DNA of 64,000 nt from Sycon ciliatum (taxonomy: Eukaryota; Porifera; Calcarea; Leucosolenida; Sycettidae): positions 21,457,158 to 21,521,157 of the forward strand of contig NC_088645.1 of the NCBI RefSeq assembly GCF_964019385.1, read 5' to 3'. This document shows positions 23,801 to 35,374 of the stretch, piece after piece (positions within the stretch are counted from its first letter, which is position 1; each line of letters opens with the position of its first letter). Both the position numbers and the translations under genes were made by a program. Below the pieces are notes generated by a model that saw only the letters and a list, made by a program, of their open reading frames with translations, did not search any database and was not told where the DNA came from.

Positions 23801-26800
23801 CCGCGAATGCAGGGCCGCATGTGCCCTTGTCACACCACGAAACAACCTTTTTTTTTGAACACTCGCTGTTCAGTGCCAAGTCCGGTAGTTTTCCGATCAA
23901 TGTAAAAAAAATCCCCGGTGTGCCAGTAGTTACCCTAGTATACTGGGGAAACTAGTGTGGTTGGCAAGTATGCACTTCATTGGGGTCATAATGCCACATA
24001 CCAGTACGTGTTATGCTGGATATACCTGTACACTTCCAGATAGTTAGCCTACCTTCTAATAACGATATTTGTTTAAAGTTTGCAACTCGTTATAGTATCG
24101 TGTTAGTGTGTCTCCCAGGCGTTACAGTGCGTTTCATCAATGGAATCTTGTTCCTGTGCTCTTCCCACTGCCTTAGGTCATAAATGAACTGAATGGCGTC
24201 AAACTGGGCGCCAACAACCCTGAACAGAAAGCGCTGCGTATCGAGTTCTTCGAGAAGCAGGAAACTCGCCAGGCGCGCATTCAGGCGCAGAAGGACAGCG
24301 ATTACGATCCGGCCGCGCGCGGACGAAAATCGTCCAAGCAGCCGAAACGGTCGAGTCGTAGCAAAAGCCGCAGCAAGAGCCGCAGCAAGAGCCCTGCCAG
24401 GGCTGACAAGAGCAAGATCAGCAAGAGTCAGGAAGGCAAGAAGCCCACCGCTGGCAAGGACAGCAAGGATAGCATACCGAAGAAGGCCACCGCTGCCAAG
24501 AGCTCTGCCGGCAGCGAGAAGAAGAAACCGCGCAGCAGCCGGTCGAGCTCCCCTGGCAGGAAGGATGCCAAGGCAGCAAAGTCCCCGTCCCAAGCTAAAC
24601 CAGCCAATCGCAGCAAGAGTGACTCTAATAATCGCGGTGCTGGCAAACAACAGCAGCAGAAGCTGAAGTCCCAGCGTGTCCGTGATTCCACCTACTACCT
24701 GAACCGTCGTATGGACTCCGAAAAGGTCCAGAAGGAGCTGAACCACTACAAACACAAGCTGGTACCGGGCGGAGAAAACATCCTAAAGGATCATTTCGTG
24801 GAGTACATCGTCGACACTGCCCAGGCGCTGATCGAAGTACTGCCCTATCTTACGCCTGTGCACGTGTTCTTCACCACAGACTACTTCCGCGCGTTCGCCA
24901 ACCAGCACGTGGTGGTGGAGGATGATGATGTCGTCGCGTTCGGCATGTCGGTCAGCGACAACTCGGTGACCGAACTGCGTCACCTGGTGCAGGACATACT
25001 GTTGACCGACCCGGTCGCGTATCTACCCGACGGCGACGAGCTGTATGGCAAGATCCGCAACTCGTCCGGCGTCAACCAGCTACGCAACGTTCAGGCATAC
25101 GCCATCGCTCACGTCTTGCCCAACATTGGCCACTACAAGACGGCCTTGAAGAATGCAGTCACCATCGAGCGTATGTCCGTCAACCTGGTCTTGTCCCTCA
25201 TTGCTTGTTACCACCAGTGCATCCAAACGCGCCTAGCCAACACTAAGCCGAACACTAAGCCGAACGCTAAGCCGAATCTACCGGGGAGAGTGGTAATCAT
25301 CGAGGACTTCATCAAACACTACATGCAGGACAGGGACACCACTGACGCTTGCTTGGAGAAGATTTACGAGGACCACATTGTAGCCTTCAACCAGATCATC
25401 TACGACACTGTAAGTAGCTCTCTTCTCTGGCTGTGTGTGTCTCTCTCTCTCTCTCTCTCACTCTCTCTCACTCACGCTCTCTCTCTCTCTCTCTCTCACT
25501 CTCTCTCCCCCCCATGTATGTATACCTTATGCACATATGCCTCGTCGAGGATTGTAAGAGTTTGATGAGTAACGATTTGTAATTTCACTAAGCGGGCACG
25601 AAGTCCAGCAGTACAGAGGAGAAAAGGATTAGATACGATTGAGTGGCATGAAAACATTGTGCCTCGTTCGAGATTCAACTCCTGCAGTGATGTATACTTA
25701 CTCACACTGGCAAATCCCGTACCTCTACCAGCTTCTGCCGACTTCTACCAGCTTCAAACCGGGTTGAGCCGGCAGAGAAAGGTAGAACCTACTCTTCTGG
25801 GTACAAAAAGAAGGAACACATCTACCGAAAGAAGTACTGCAGAAGTAGTTTCTACCCAAGCCTGTAGATCAAAAATGATGCCCCCCCCCCCCCCCCCTGG
25901 CTCTGCAACACCAAGACCAGATGCCTGGGCCATAGTAAAACAGTGGGTATAATGCGGTGTGCTTGAACAATTAAATGTAACCTGTAGATCCCATAATGTA
26001 TTTTTATTCTGAAGTCACCCGGTATACATGCGTACGCACATGCACGTACACACTCAGACTCAGACATGCCCATCGCAGAAGCGATGATAGCGAACAGCTA
26101 TGTTTAGACTTAGCAAGTTGTGCTGGGATTACACCATTCAACAGCTTGCAAGGCTGATGAATTGACCACCACTAATTTTAGCCTGGTATCCACCACACAG
26201 CTGATTGAAGTGGCTTTTTCTGGCGTGCACACACACACATGCATACACACACGCGCTCGCTTGCACCTGACCGACTGTCGTGTCTGCGTCCCTTATCTGT
26301 CTGTCTTCTCTCGTGTGTGCAGTCGCTCATCAACCCTGCTGTCGAGTGGTCGGTGGACATGCTGGCGGAGCGCGAGAAGGAATTCCCGGAGCATGTTGCC
26401 TACCTGCGCCAGGCATACGTGTACAACGAGGCCCGCTCAATTGTTGCCGCTGACCGAGAGAAGGACGTCTATCATCACTACTACACGGACGACAGCCTCG
26501 CCAAACTGGTGGCGGACGTTGCCAATCGCATCGGCAACGACATCGTAGCGGCAGAAGCGCCGGCGGAAGCCCTCCAGCTGGTGCGCAAGCAGAACGTGTT
26601 CGGGCTGACCGAGAATGACACACTGATGGTCGAGGAGATCGCCTTCCTGGGCCTGCAGGTGCACTCGCTCGGCACCATGCACTGGGCGCGCATCAGTGCC
26701 AGCGTGTGCGCTGGCAGGTACGTCTCGACCCTGGAGAACCTGGGGCTGGAGGTCGAGCGTGGCGCCGAGGTGCAGGGCCGAGTGCAGGAGACCTGGGACG

Positions 26801-29474
26801 CCTTCTACCAACTGGAGCTGCGCTTGACTAGCGCCAAGGACGTGATCAAGATCAGCGACAAAGTCACCAGTATCAGCGACAACGACACGCTGAAAGCGGA
26901 GAGGAACACGCGACTCCTTCATTACCTGCTCAACATCGCCAGAGCCATCCTGATGGCCGGCGTCAAGTCGAAGCCACCCGTGCAGCCAATACCATCCGAC
27001 CAGCAACAGGCCAAGCCGGCCAAGACAGACAAATATGACATCATCCATCCGCTCCTGCAGCTCTTCGAGACGACTCTGCGCACCACGTACGAGAACGTCG
27101 ACTTCATCGAGATGATCCTGGGCATGCTCGGCAAGGTGAACGGTGAGGATCTCGTCAAGCAGTTCGTCCTTATCGTCCTCGGTTCCATCATCCCGTCCAG
27201 CAAGCTCCAGCCTGGCTTCTTGCAGCTTGCAAAGAAGTTCCAGCCCAAGGACGCAGATGCTATGGGTACCTTCTGGCGCTGGGTGCTGGACGGCAACGAC
27301 TCGTCAGCAAAGCCTGTAAGTACGACACTAGTATATGAAAGAATACTGTAAAACCGGAAAGTTTACCGACAAAAAAGTTGAATGTTTTTTGGAATTTTGG
27401 CATGAAAACGCGCAGAAAGTTTAACGATGGCTACCTGGCCACCCATCTGTATGCGCATCTTGACACAAGACATATCAAACCGGGTTCGCCTTTAAAACGT
27501 TTCTTCAAATAACGAAAAAAAATGGTCGTTAAAACGTCAGACTTTGTGACTCGTTTGACTTTCCGGTTGTACAGTTATGTGTGTGGGGAGGTTACGCATG
27601 CCAAGTTACAGGAAAACCTGGTGTAAGCGACCTCTGGGTTTAGCGATCACCTGCTCTTAACGACCGTTTTCCTTGCACGGGCAGTTCTACACATGAACTG
27701 TGGGACCTGATTCTAAAGACCACCTGGCTTTAGCGACCGCTTTTGCTTGCACCGTGGGGTGGTCGCTTAAACTAGGTTTTACTGTACATGGGGGGGGGGG
27801 GGCATCTTAACCCTACTGTTGTGATTTGGTGGGTGTGTATTAACTATTGAGCGTTGCCATAGGCCACACAGTATCGGTTCGCCAGGTGCAAAAGAAAACT
27901 CTGAAAGTGCATGTATCTATGGTCCGCTGTTCTGCGTTTACCACTGTGCCTGGAATGGATGCGCTGTTTGCCCGCGTTGATCCTTGGCAAACACCGTGTG
28001 CACTCTGGCGTCAGTGAGCCCGATGACCGTAAGAAACCTCGTGCTCTGAAGGAGCACTTCCGTCGTGGGCTGAGGGAACACTGAGCTGCCTTCTTGATCA
28101 TGTACCTGTGCATAGCAGAAGTCGATATACGGTGGTCCCATTATAATCCGGCAACATTTGTGCTACGGAGGTTGCGCTGGGTTAGAAATCCTGGTTTGTT
28201 GCTGCAATGTGCATGAAAGGGACATTTTAGCATCAGCGAGCCCAGCGGCCGCGAGGAACTGATATTCCAAGGGAACACTTCCGCACTGAGCTGCCTTCTT
28301 GATTCTGCACTCGTGTGTCGCAGAAGTTGATATGTTGGGGTTTTTGGGAAGATATGTGCAATTGAATAGCGTGCGGGTGTGCATACATGTAAGGAATGGG
28401 TGGGATCATCCAAAATATCCATTTTTAACACCACTCCTGTACATCTTGTGTTGACTGTCGGCAGGATGACGCGGAGGACAAGGTTGACACCGTTGATCTG
28501 AAGGAGAAGGCGGTCATTCAGCGACTGAAGCAGATCGCCAACTTCAAGAGCTACATCCAGCTGAAGGACTTCGCCGAGAAAACCGGCGGTCTGCTGGATG
28601 CTGCCGTGCGCTTCTGCTACGTCCTCAACGTGCAGCGCGTGCTGGCCGATGCTGCACACGATGTGCACAGCATCACCACACATCCCCTGCTTGATATCAA
28701 TGAGTACACGCAACGACAGGCCGTCAGGGCAATGCCACTCGAGGACATGCCCGCCACGCAGAATGCCTTCACGAAGGGCACGCGCGAGGTGCTCAAGAAA
28801 CTGACCTACGTGACGACCAACAGTCTTCTCAATCTGCTGGCCGACCCGTCCGATGACAAGAAGGTGCACGCCATCTGCTACTTGTATGCCATGGAGTCGC
28901 ATAACGTGGCTACCAAGCAGAGAGTGGAGCTGGCCGTCGTCAAGTCACCCAAGGAGTACCAGATCGAAGCCGCGTCCGCCGAAGACCAGGACACCTGGGC
29001 TCTCGTCGACAAGTACACGATCAGCCTGCTCGGCGAGCTGGCCGGGGACAACAAGCAAAGTGCTAGCAACAAAGAGGGGCCTTCGGAGGCCATTGAGAAG
29101 ATCACTATTGACGCCGTGGCCGGCAACACTGGCAAGACGTGGAAGGAGATTCTTCAGGCCGGCGTGACAGCCACGCACAACGAGATCAAGACGGCCGCCG
29201 GTCTTTCGCTGGACGCCACGGTGATTGGCTTCCTCGAGGTGAGTGCCGCCGGTTGTACTTGTGTTCTCTGTGTGTTCGGGGTGGGGGGGGGGTGGTGGGG
29301 GTGTGTGCACACTACAGGGAAACCTGTGTAAGATAACTGCTCCGGGGACCTTCAAACGTGGCCTCCTTTTTCAGGGTCATTCGGCGGGCCGGGACATACA
29401 TGTAATTAGTGGAGTTGCAGTGGTCTTCTAGGGCGCCTGCTCTAACTGGTCGCCATGACCGGTTTTATTGTACT

Positions 29475-29524
<50 letters not shown>

Positions 29525-29824
29525 GGCTGTGCGTATTACAGCTGCGCTCACTGAATTCCAACCCAAAGCACACAACTGACTCCCTGGACCAGTTCTGGTT
29601 ACATGACTATACTTGTATATGTGGAAGTCCAGTCGCGTTCGTACCACTTCCAGGGCCAGGTCAAGGGCCGTGCAAGTTGTGGGCGCCAAATTTGCACTTC
29701 GGGTCGGATTTCATTGAGCACAACTGTAGAATGTTGGAACGATATCGTATCTTCCTGTTCCCTGTCTGGCTAACACAGCGAGGTGCAGTCAGTGTCTTTT
29801 TGGCAATTTCTTGCTCTCGACGTG

Positions 29825-29862
<38 letters not shown>

Positions 29863-32531
29863 TCTCTGTGTGTGCATGTGTCTGTGTGCAGCGCATCGAG
29901 AAGATGAAGCCCAAGCAAATAGCAGAGCCGTCCGACACCATTGACGTCCTGTCGCCCAAGCCGAAGGGGCAGGGAGACAGCCCCGTCGGCCTCGTGCCCG
30001 CCAGCTCTCGGCGCAGCCAGGACGCCTGGTCCAACATGCTGAACATGGTCAAGAAGTTCACCCTGCTCAAGCTCTACGACGACGTGAGTGGCAGCAGCAG
30101 AGAGTACTACGACGCCGCCCTGCGCTACGCCATGCGCTTTGCCTACGACATATACGAGAACCAGTCCGAAGAGCTGAAGGAGCTCGTCCACCAGGAGCGC
30201 TACAGCGTGGCGTTTGCTCGCGATTTCTTCCGCTCCGTGGTCAACCAACCCGGCTGCTGCACGCCATATGCGGTGGAATTCGTGGACTTCTACCAGCAGG
30301 AGGGCTTCCAGAGTAATGATCCGAACTGCCTGAACGCCACCTTGGCGACTATGCTGGAAACGCAGTTTGAAGGATGGTTCGCTATGAAGCTGGAGAAAGC
30401 AACTCTGGAAGAGGTCCACGAGGCCTTCCTGAAGCCGGGCGACGCGGGCGACATTAAGCTGGTCGGCGTGATCACGAGCATGGCCAACGCCATCGTGCGC
30501 AATGACCAGCGCAAGCACACCAAGCACTTGCACCTGCTGTACGACGAGTACTTCTTCTACAGCTGCATGATGAACATGAGCGTGCGCACCGTCTTCTACA
30601 CCGGGCCCGAGATGCAGGAGAAGGACCTGAGGGCCAGCGTTGCAAAGTACCTGCGCACCTTCCAGTACGTCAGTCTGGACACCCTCACCACCATGATGAG
30701 CCATCGCAACGAGTTCACTCGCCTCTACGCCACCCACCACCTTATTGCCAAGCTGGCCCTGACTGGGCAGACGAAGCAGATCACGTCCGAGGAGGACTTC
30801 TGCGGCGACTACATTATTTACCTGCGCCAGCGCCTCATCCTGCCGCCTCCTGACAAAAAGCTGTCTAAGAAGCTGAAGGACATCGCTGAGATCAACACCG
30901 TCCAGAAGGCGTCCGAGTACATGATGGCGTCCGTCCACCCGTTCTTCGACATTTGGTCCCCCAAGCCCAACGCTGCTGCTGCTGCTGGCGGCGATAAGCC
31001 TGCAGCAGCAGGCAATCTCCAGCAGCCCGAGACCAAGAAGGACCGACGTCGCAGCAGCACTTCGGATATGCGCGGCAGCGAGCCCACGTGCGTCCCGGAC
31101 GGCGGCTATCCCGTGTTTGCCGAGGCGCCGTATCGCATGCCCAACGCCAACGTGGACAAGTACCTCCGCTCACTGGCCAAGGACCCCGACACGCAGCTGG
31201 CCATCCTGCGGCACAAGCGGGATCAGACCAAGACCGCCAGCACCGTAACGCAGGAGCGCTGGCTGGTCCTGTTCAACGCGCTGCTGGACTACGCTGCCGC
31301 CCTGGCCAAGAAGGCCGACCTGCCGTCGCACGGCCTCACCGGCGTTACCGAGCACAACTTTGTCCTCGGATTCCGTCGCCGCGTGGCCAGCCACGTCTAC
31401 TACCCGGGATGCGTGTCGCTCGAGTCCAAGCCGCTCATTGAAGCCGTCGAGTATCTCACCGAAGCAGGTAGCTCCAGGCTCCAGGAGGAGCTGCACAAGT
31501 TCATCCGGTACACGGAGGCGCGGCGAGGCGAGCACAAGTTCCAGAACATCCGCACCCTGTACGACCAGTTCTTGCAGGGCGGCAAGACGGCGGAGCTTGG
31601 CGAGGAGCTGAAGAAGGCCATGTTCTATTTTGCGGCGCACCTCATGCACGACGCCGCTCGCAATGCCCGCAATCGCAAGCAGATCAGCCACGAGCTGTAC
31701 TCGGAGCTCATGATCACGCCACTTGCCGGCCAGTTTGTCAGCACGTTCCTCAAGGAGTACAGCAGCGATGACCAGGACGATTACGACTTCACGGCCTTGA
31801 CCAGGGACAGCGTCGAGGTGGAGCTGGGCTCGGCCATCAAGTCCTTCGTCGACAAGTACAAATACTTGGCAATGGATACTTTGTACGACGCTCTGAAGGA
31901 CACGGACATTGCCGACAAGAAGCGAGTCCTCATCCACCACATCATCCTCAAGAACGCCATCGCCGAGGCTGAGAAGTTCGACTACGTGACCGAGAAGTGG
32001 GATCATTTCGTCTGGCACTTCTACAACTTCTTCCACAATACTGTTAGCTTTGATAGTGATATCTTTGACCACGCATCCCTGGAGACGACTATGGTGGAAA
32101 AAGCAAACGATTTTCTGCATCTCTTCTTCAAGGTGAACGACCAACCTGGACCATCCTCCTACATGGATTCGTATAGTGATTACTACACCACCCTTGACCA
32201 AGATGGCCAGGATGCTTTTGCTAATCCCATCGTCGACCAAGATGACCAAGCCAGCATTTCTGGTTGTGCAGAGGGGTCGTCAAGTGGCCAGTGCTCCGAC
32301 AGCTCAGGTGAATCAACAGGTTCGAGTGACAGTAGCACAGACGGGTCAGGAAGTTCCAGTGGTGGTAGCGCAGGTCGATCAGTAGGTGGAGCAGCCGTAG
32401 GTGGAGCAGCAGCCGGATCAGGTGGAGCAGCAGCCGGATCAGGTGGAGCAGCAGGTGGAGCAGCAGCCGGATCAGGTGGATCACCCGGATCAGGGGGATC
32501 AGCAGGTGACGGCAGCGACAACGCAGATTGA
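18213..32531 (+). CDS. Giant RS-domain, PABP-like RRM protein, 8 exons, about 2,340 aa
   Basis: Exons: 18213-18230, 19360-19662, 21858-22363 (or ending at 22324), 22666-23230, 24177-25409, 26323-27315, 28465-29238 and 29892-32531. Every junction has GT-AG and all introns are phase 0 except intron 3 (phase 2). Residues 1-107 start MASTPK and carry an Arg/Ser tract. About 155-255 is an RRM-like fold with I-L-Y-I-S-N-L. About 290-365 and 395-490 resemble PABP RRM2 and RRM3 (T-N-I-H-I-K-N, then V-I-N-E-L-N-G and a charged R-I-E-F-F-E-K-Q helix). About 510-640 is a second RS/Lys-rich stretch. The remaining ~1,700 residues are mostly helical with no family I recognise; residues around exon 5's end carry a triple T-K-P-N. 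The tail is G/A/S-rich and ends D-N-A-D. It is likely nuclear RNA-binding, by inference. Exon 3's donor is ambiguous because a TG run follows. Confidence 0.85.
18843..18960 (+). repeat. Terminal fragment of the GGGGCCATCCGTAAA element (intron 1)
   Basis: GGGGCCATCCGTAAA at 18843 matches the left end of the 2.4-kb element at 47423-49834 and is preceded by TAA. The following CGATATTTTTCGAGAAACGA and poly-C stretch recur inverted at about 47465-47520. Confidence 0.7.
20083..20393. mobile_element. hAT-like MITE in intron 2
   Basis: The ends CAGGGTTCTAGCCA and TGGCTAGAACCCTG are inverted repeats of the type seen in many animal hAT elements. GCTAACC flanks both sides (20076-20082 and 20394-20400), 7 of the 8 bp expected for hAT. 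GCCCCCTACT motifs lie just inside each end. Confidence 0.75.
20779..20860. repeat. (CA)n microsatellite, intron 2
   Basis: About 40 uninterrupted CA units. Confidence 0.98.
22364..22495. repeat. TG-rich tract at the exon 3 donor
   Basis: Variant TGTGTG/TAGGTG units run directly from the putative donor of exon 3 and are followed by a G run. The first GT of the tract may itself serve as the donor, which makes the exon boundary uncertain. Confidence 0.9.
23529..23972. mobile_element. Inverted-repeat element in intron 4
   Basis: The ends CATACTTGCCAACC and GGTTGGCAAGTATG are inverted, with CACTTC outside both (about 6 bp). A CCAGTTTCCC/GGGGAAACT subterminal pair is also inverted. No transposase is seen. 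Superfamily undetermined. Confidence 0.7.
25437..25508. repeat. (TC)n tract, intron 5
   Basis: CT-rich repeat immediately after the exon 5 donor. Confidence 0.95.
26067..26205 (+). repeat. Dispersed 140-bp repeat, copy 2 (intron 5)
   Basis: Matches 15115-15250 in opposite orientation, from CCCATCGCAGAAGCGATGAT to CATCCACCACACAGCTG-type sequence, and likewise adjoins a CA-rich tract. Confidence 0.85.
27344..27576. mobile_element. mariner-type MITE (CTGTAAAACCGG ends), intron 6
   Basis: CTGTAAAACCGGAAAGT at the left is mirrored by ACTTTCCGGTTGTACAG at the right. TA is adjacent on the left. It is related by its ends to the copy at 62046-62272. Confidence 0.7.
27606..27785. mobile_element. Tc1/mariner-type MITE (AAAACCTGGTGTAAGCGACC), intron 6
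   Basis: The left end ACAGGAAAACCTGGTGTAAG and the right end GGTCGCTTAAACTAGGTTTT are inverted. A second copy of the whole ~180-bp element is at 57981-58170 with the same internal sequence (GCTCTTAACGACCGTTTT; ACCACCTGGCTTT). Confidence 0.85.
27990..28345. repeat. Diverged ~205-bp tandem duplication, intron 6
   Basis: The block with GCACTTCCG...TGAGCTGCCTTCTTGAT...GCAGAAGTCGATAT near 28045-28130 recurs near 28255-28340 with substitutions. Confidence 0.6.
29477..29882. repeat. (CA)n and (TG)n microsatellites, intron 7
   Basis: A pure CA tract at 29477-29522 and a TG tract at about 29827-29882 bracket unique sequence. The second tract runs up to the acceptor of the last exon, replacing the usual pyrimidine tract. 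Confidence 0.95.
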
Positions 32532-33430
32532 CCAGATGCTTTATGCCAGGACTAAGCTCAAGCTTGTCAATTGATCTTACTCACACATCAAACTAGAACT
32601 CACCAGATTTGTTCTTTTTTCAACTGATTATCCTAATGAACTTGTTATCCCAGATTTTTTCTTATTTTTTTATTTTTAAATTTTTACTTCTCAATGTGTA
32701 ATAGCTGGCTCCATGATCCATTCATTCAAGGTGCCACACGCCATCCTCGGTATTTTTTTAAATATATGCCAAGCAGGCCTTTTTTGTTGTTAGCTGGTGC
32801 TCATGTGCGCCACCGTTATATGCCCAGCCGTCCACGTGCAGCTTGTCTTCAGATTTCTTCTTTTTTTTAAATATTATTTTTAGCAATTGTTCCGAGTCCT
32901 TTCTCAAAAAGGCCTATTTTTTCCATTCTACACACACATGTACTGGATTCAACCTTAGTAGTGCCTTCTACTGCACTGTCTGCAGACGTTCTTTTGATAT
33001 CTCCGTGCCGTGGGTACGTACATGTGGGTGATCGGAGGTTTTTTTAACTTTTTATTATTATTTTACGCAGCATGTCAAGAAAATGTCATAATAATCCTGA
33101 TCGGGCTGATCTGCAGCTGAGTGGAGGTTGTGTGGTAACTAAATTGCTACAGTCCATTTCAAAACTATAGACGCGTAGGGTTTTTGAAATATTTCAAATT
33201 TGGCTGGAACTTTTTGAGAATAGTTTTCGGAATATTGCTCAGGATCGCTCCACAATTACACTCATATAGTTTCTGAACGATTGGATAACAGACGCCCAAT
33301 TTGGAAAAAATTATGCACAAAGTGATCACAGATTTTATGTGGTATAGATGCTGGCATACCGGCTTTTGCCTAGGTAGATCTACGCGTCTATAGTTTTGAA
33401 ATGGGCTGTAGTGACATGTGCTTGCTGGAT
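32532..33430. other. 3' flank of the RS/RRM gene
   Basis: AT-rich sequence with many T runs and no further exon. I see no clear AATAAA soon after the stop codon, so the polyadenylation site is not placed. Confidence 0.5.
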
Positions 33431-33440
33431 GGTTTATGCC

Positions 33441-33466
33441 GAGGAGTCGTAACATTACGACTCCCT
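33441..33466. mobile_element. 26-bp GGGAGTCG-type palindrome with 10-bp duplication
   Basis: A short palindrome, GAGGAGTCGTAA then CATTACGACTCCCT, is flanked by GGTTTATGCC on both sides (33431-33440 and 33467-33476). The perfect 10-bp duplication shows it was inserted. Duplications of 9-10 bp are typical of Mutator-like elements, but nothing else links it to them. Confidence 0.8.
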
Positions 33467-33482
33467 GGTTTATGCCTGGCAG

Positions 33483-33898
33483 CAAGAGTACATAAACCAG
33501 AGTGTGCAACTGTGCATATCAGATCTGAAACAGCGCAGTTCGTGCACTATGTCACCCTGATGAGGTCAGCCAAGCCGCGACTTGCGTACAGCTCGAATTT
33601 TCATGTTTCATAGCCCGGAAATCAGCCAAGTTTGCTTGATTTTAGACGTCCTGTTTCAGGATTTCGGTGTTTTGTGTGACTGTGTACGCTGCGTACATCC
33701 ACCGACAAGTAAAGTCACCAGGCTATCCGTCTCAAAAAACCGAAATCAGGACAAACTCAGTGAACTGCACCACCGCGACTGGTTACGCAACTTTTCACCG
33801 TACCTGTGGCTTACCATGCCGTCAGAAATGACGTAGTGCACGAATTACGCTCCCACAGGAACCATCCCGAGTTGCACACTCTGGTTTATGTACTCTTG
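33483..33898. mobile_element. 416-bp CAAGAGTA-family MITE
   Basis: The ends CAAGAGTACATAAACCAGAG and its inverse continue through TGTGCAACT. The 7-bp CTGGCAG lies at 33476-33482 and 33899-33905. The subterminal GTGTGCAACT is shared with the 306-bp copy, the interior is different. Confidence 0.85.
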
Positions 33899-33914
33899 CT
33901 GGCAGCAAGAGTAG

Positions 33915-34984
33915 ATTATAGCAATAAAAACTGCTTTATGGCAGTTTTCTAAAAAAAGTTATTGTGTTCTAGTCCATGGACCTCGTCTAAAAAGTAAGAA
34001 ATTAACGAAATGTGATAGCCGAAAATTAAAATTTCACACAAAACCTCACAATAATCACGACACTTGAAGATCTAATAGTACGGCTTTCAACACTTGTCTT
34101 GTTTATTCCGACACTTGTACTTATACAAGTACATGTACTGCGCCAACATGCTTGCATAATATGAAAGAGGACCACCAGTCCATCCTCAAGCGTGCAAAAA
34201 ACATATCTCTGCCACTAATCGAGACTTACACTGATTTTGCGCTTTTGGGCCCAAATAAGTCTTGATGACGGCAAAAAATAATTGTCAACTGAATACGGAA
34301 GTGAACGAATTTGGTCGAAAGTGTCGAACCACCTTCATGACGAGCAACCGTTTGTGGCCACTGTTTGTGAACTTGGAGCTTGTTATGGTGTGTGTCGGCA
34401 GGAATTTTTTTATGGCGATCAGGAAACGTTTTTCACATCGAAATCAGTGGTTACCCTTTGAAATTGAGATGTTCAAACAGCGAATTTTCTACGTCGAAAT
34501 GAAGTTGGAGCACCATCGAGTTTGATTATTCCGATATCCTTGGTGGGCTAAGGTAAGGGTAATTAACAGCTAGACATAAAAATCTCACCTGTTCACGCCC
34601 TGTATAATCCAACTTCGACCTTCAAAGTGGGCGTACTCAAGCAACATAAATCATACATGCCGTATACATAAACCTTTGAAGGGAGAATGAAAACACGCAA
34701 ACGCATAGCTGTGTATACATGTACATTGTAGACCCTAGTTTGTGTTCCTCTGTGTGTCTCGGTGTGTCGTCAATGCTGTATTCGACAACCGCAAGCATAA
34801 GTAGAAAGTTGCCGCTGTACGCGCTCTTGTGTGTAGTATGTGTGCCGCGTTCAGTTGCTGTCTAGTATGAGATATCGGTACATGTAGCTGGGCTGGTGGT
34901 GCGTATTGCCTTGATGTGGATCACCTAACTCGTGGCCTTCTAAAGCCTGTCGAAACGCATGCCGTTTCAGATGTATGGTCTCGT

Positions 34985-35042
<58 letters not shown>

Positions 35043-35343
35043 GTGTGTGTGTGACTGTGTGTGTGTCAAAATGCATGCCGTTTCAGATTTATGGTCTCGT
35101 GGTGTGTGTCTGTGGTAGGAACCGGTGGATTCTGCTCGAAAAGGTGGCAGATTCTGCTCGAAAAGCAGTGAAATTGGCAGAACCATACAAACCTTATGGC
35201 GGGCAATTCCTCGAATTCTGCTCCATTTCTTTATCCACATACCAAACATGCATGAAACTTACCAGAAAAAGTACCGAATTCTGCCAATTTTCTGCCGGCA
35301 GAATCCGCCGGACCCTAGTCTGTGGGGGGGGGGGGGTGTGTGC

Positions 35344-35374
<31 letters not shown>

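Noticed and set aside
24090-24755. Minus-strand frame of 221 residues opposite exon 5
   Set aside because: It is the antisense shadow of the RS-rich coding exon, whose plus-strand frame joins precisely to its neighbours by splice sites.
29661-30938. Minus-strand frame of 425 residues opposite the last exon
   Set aside because: Antisense shadow of GC-rich coding sequence; also reads through a CA microsatellite.
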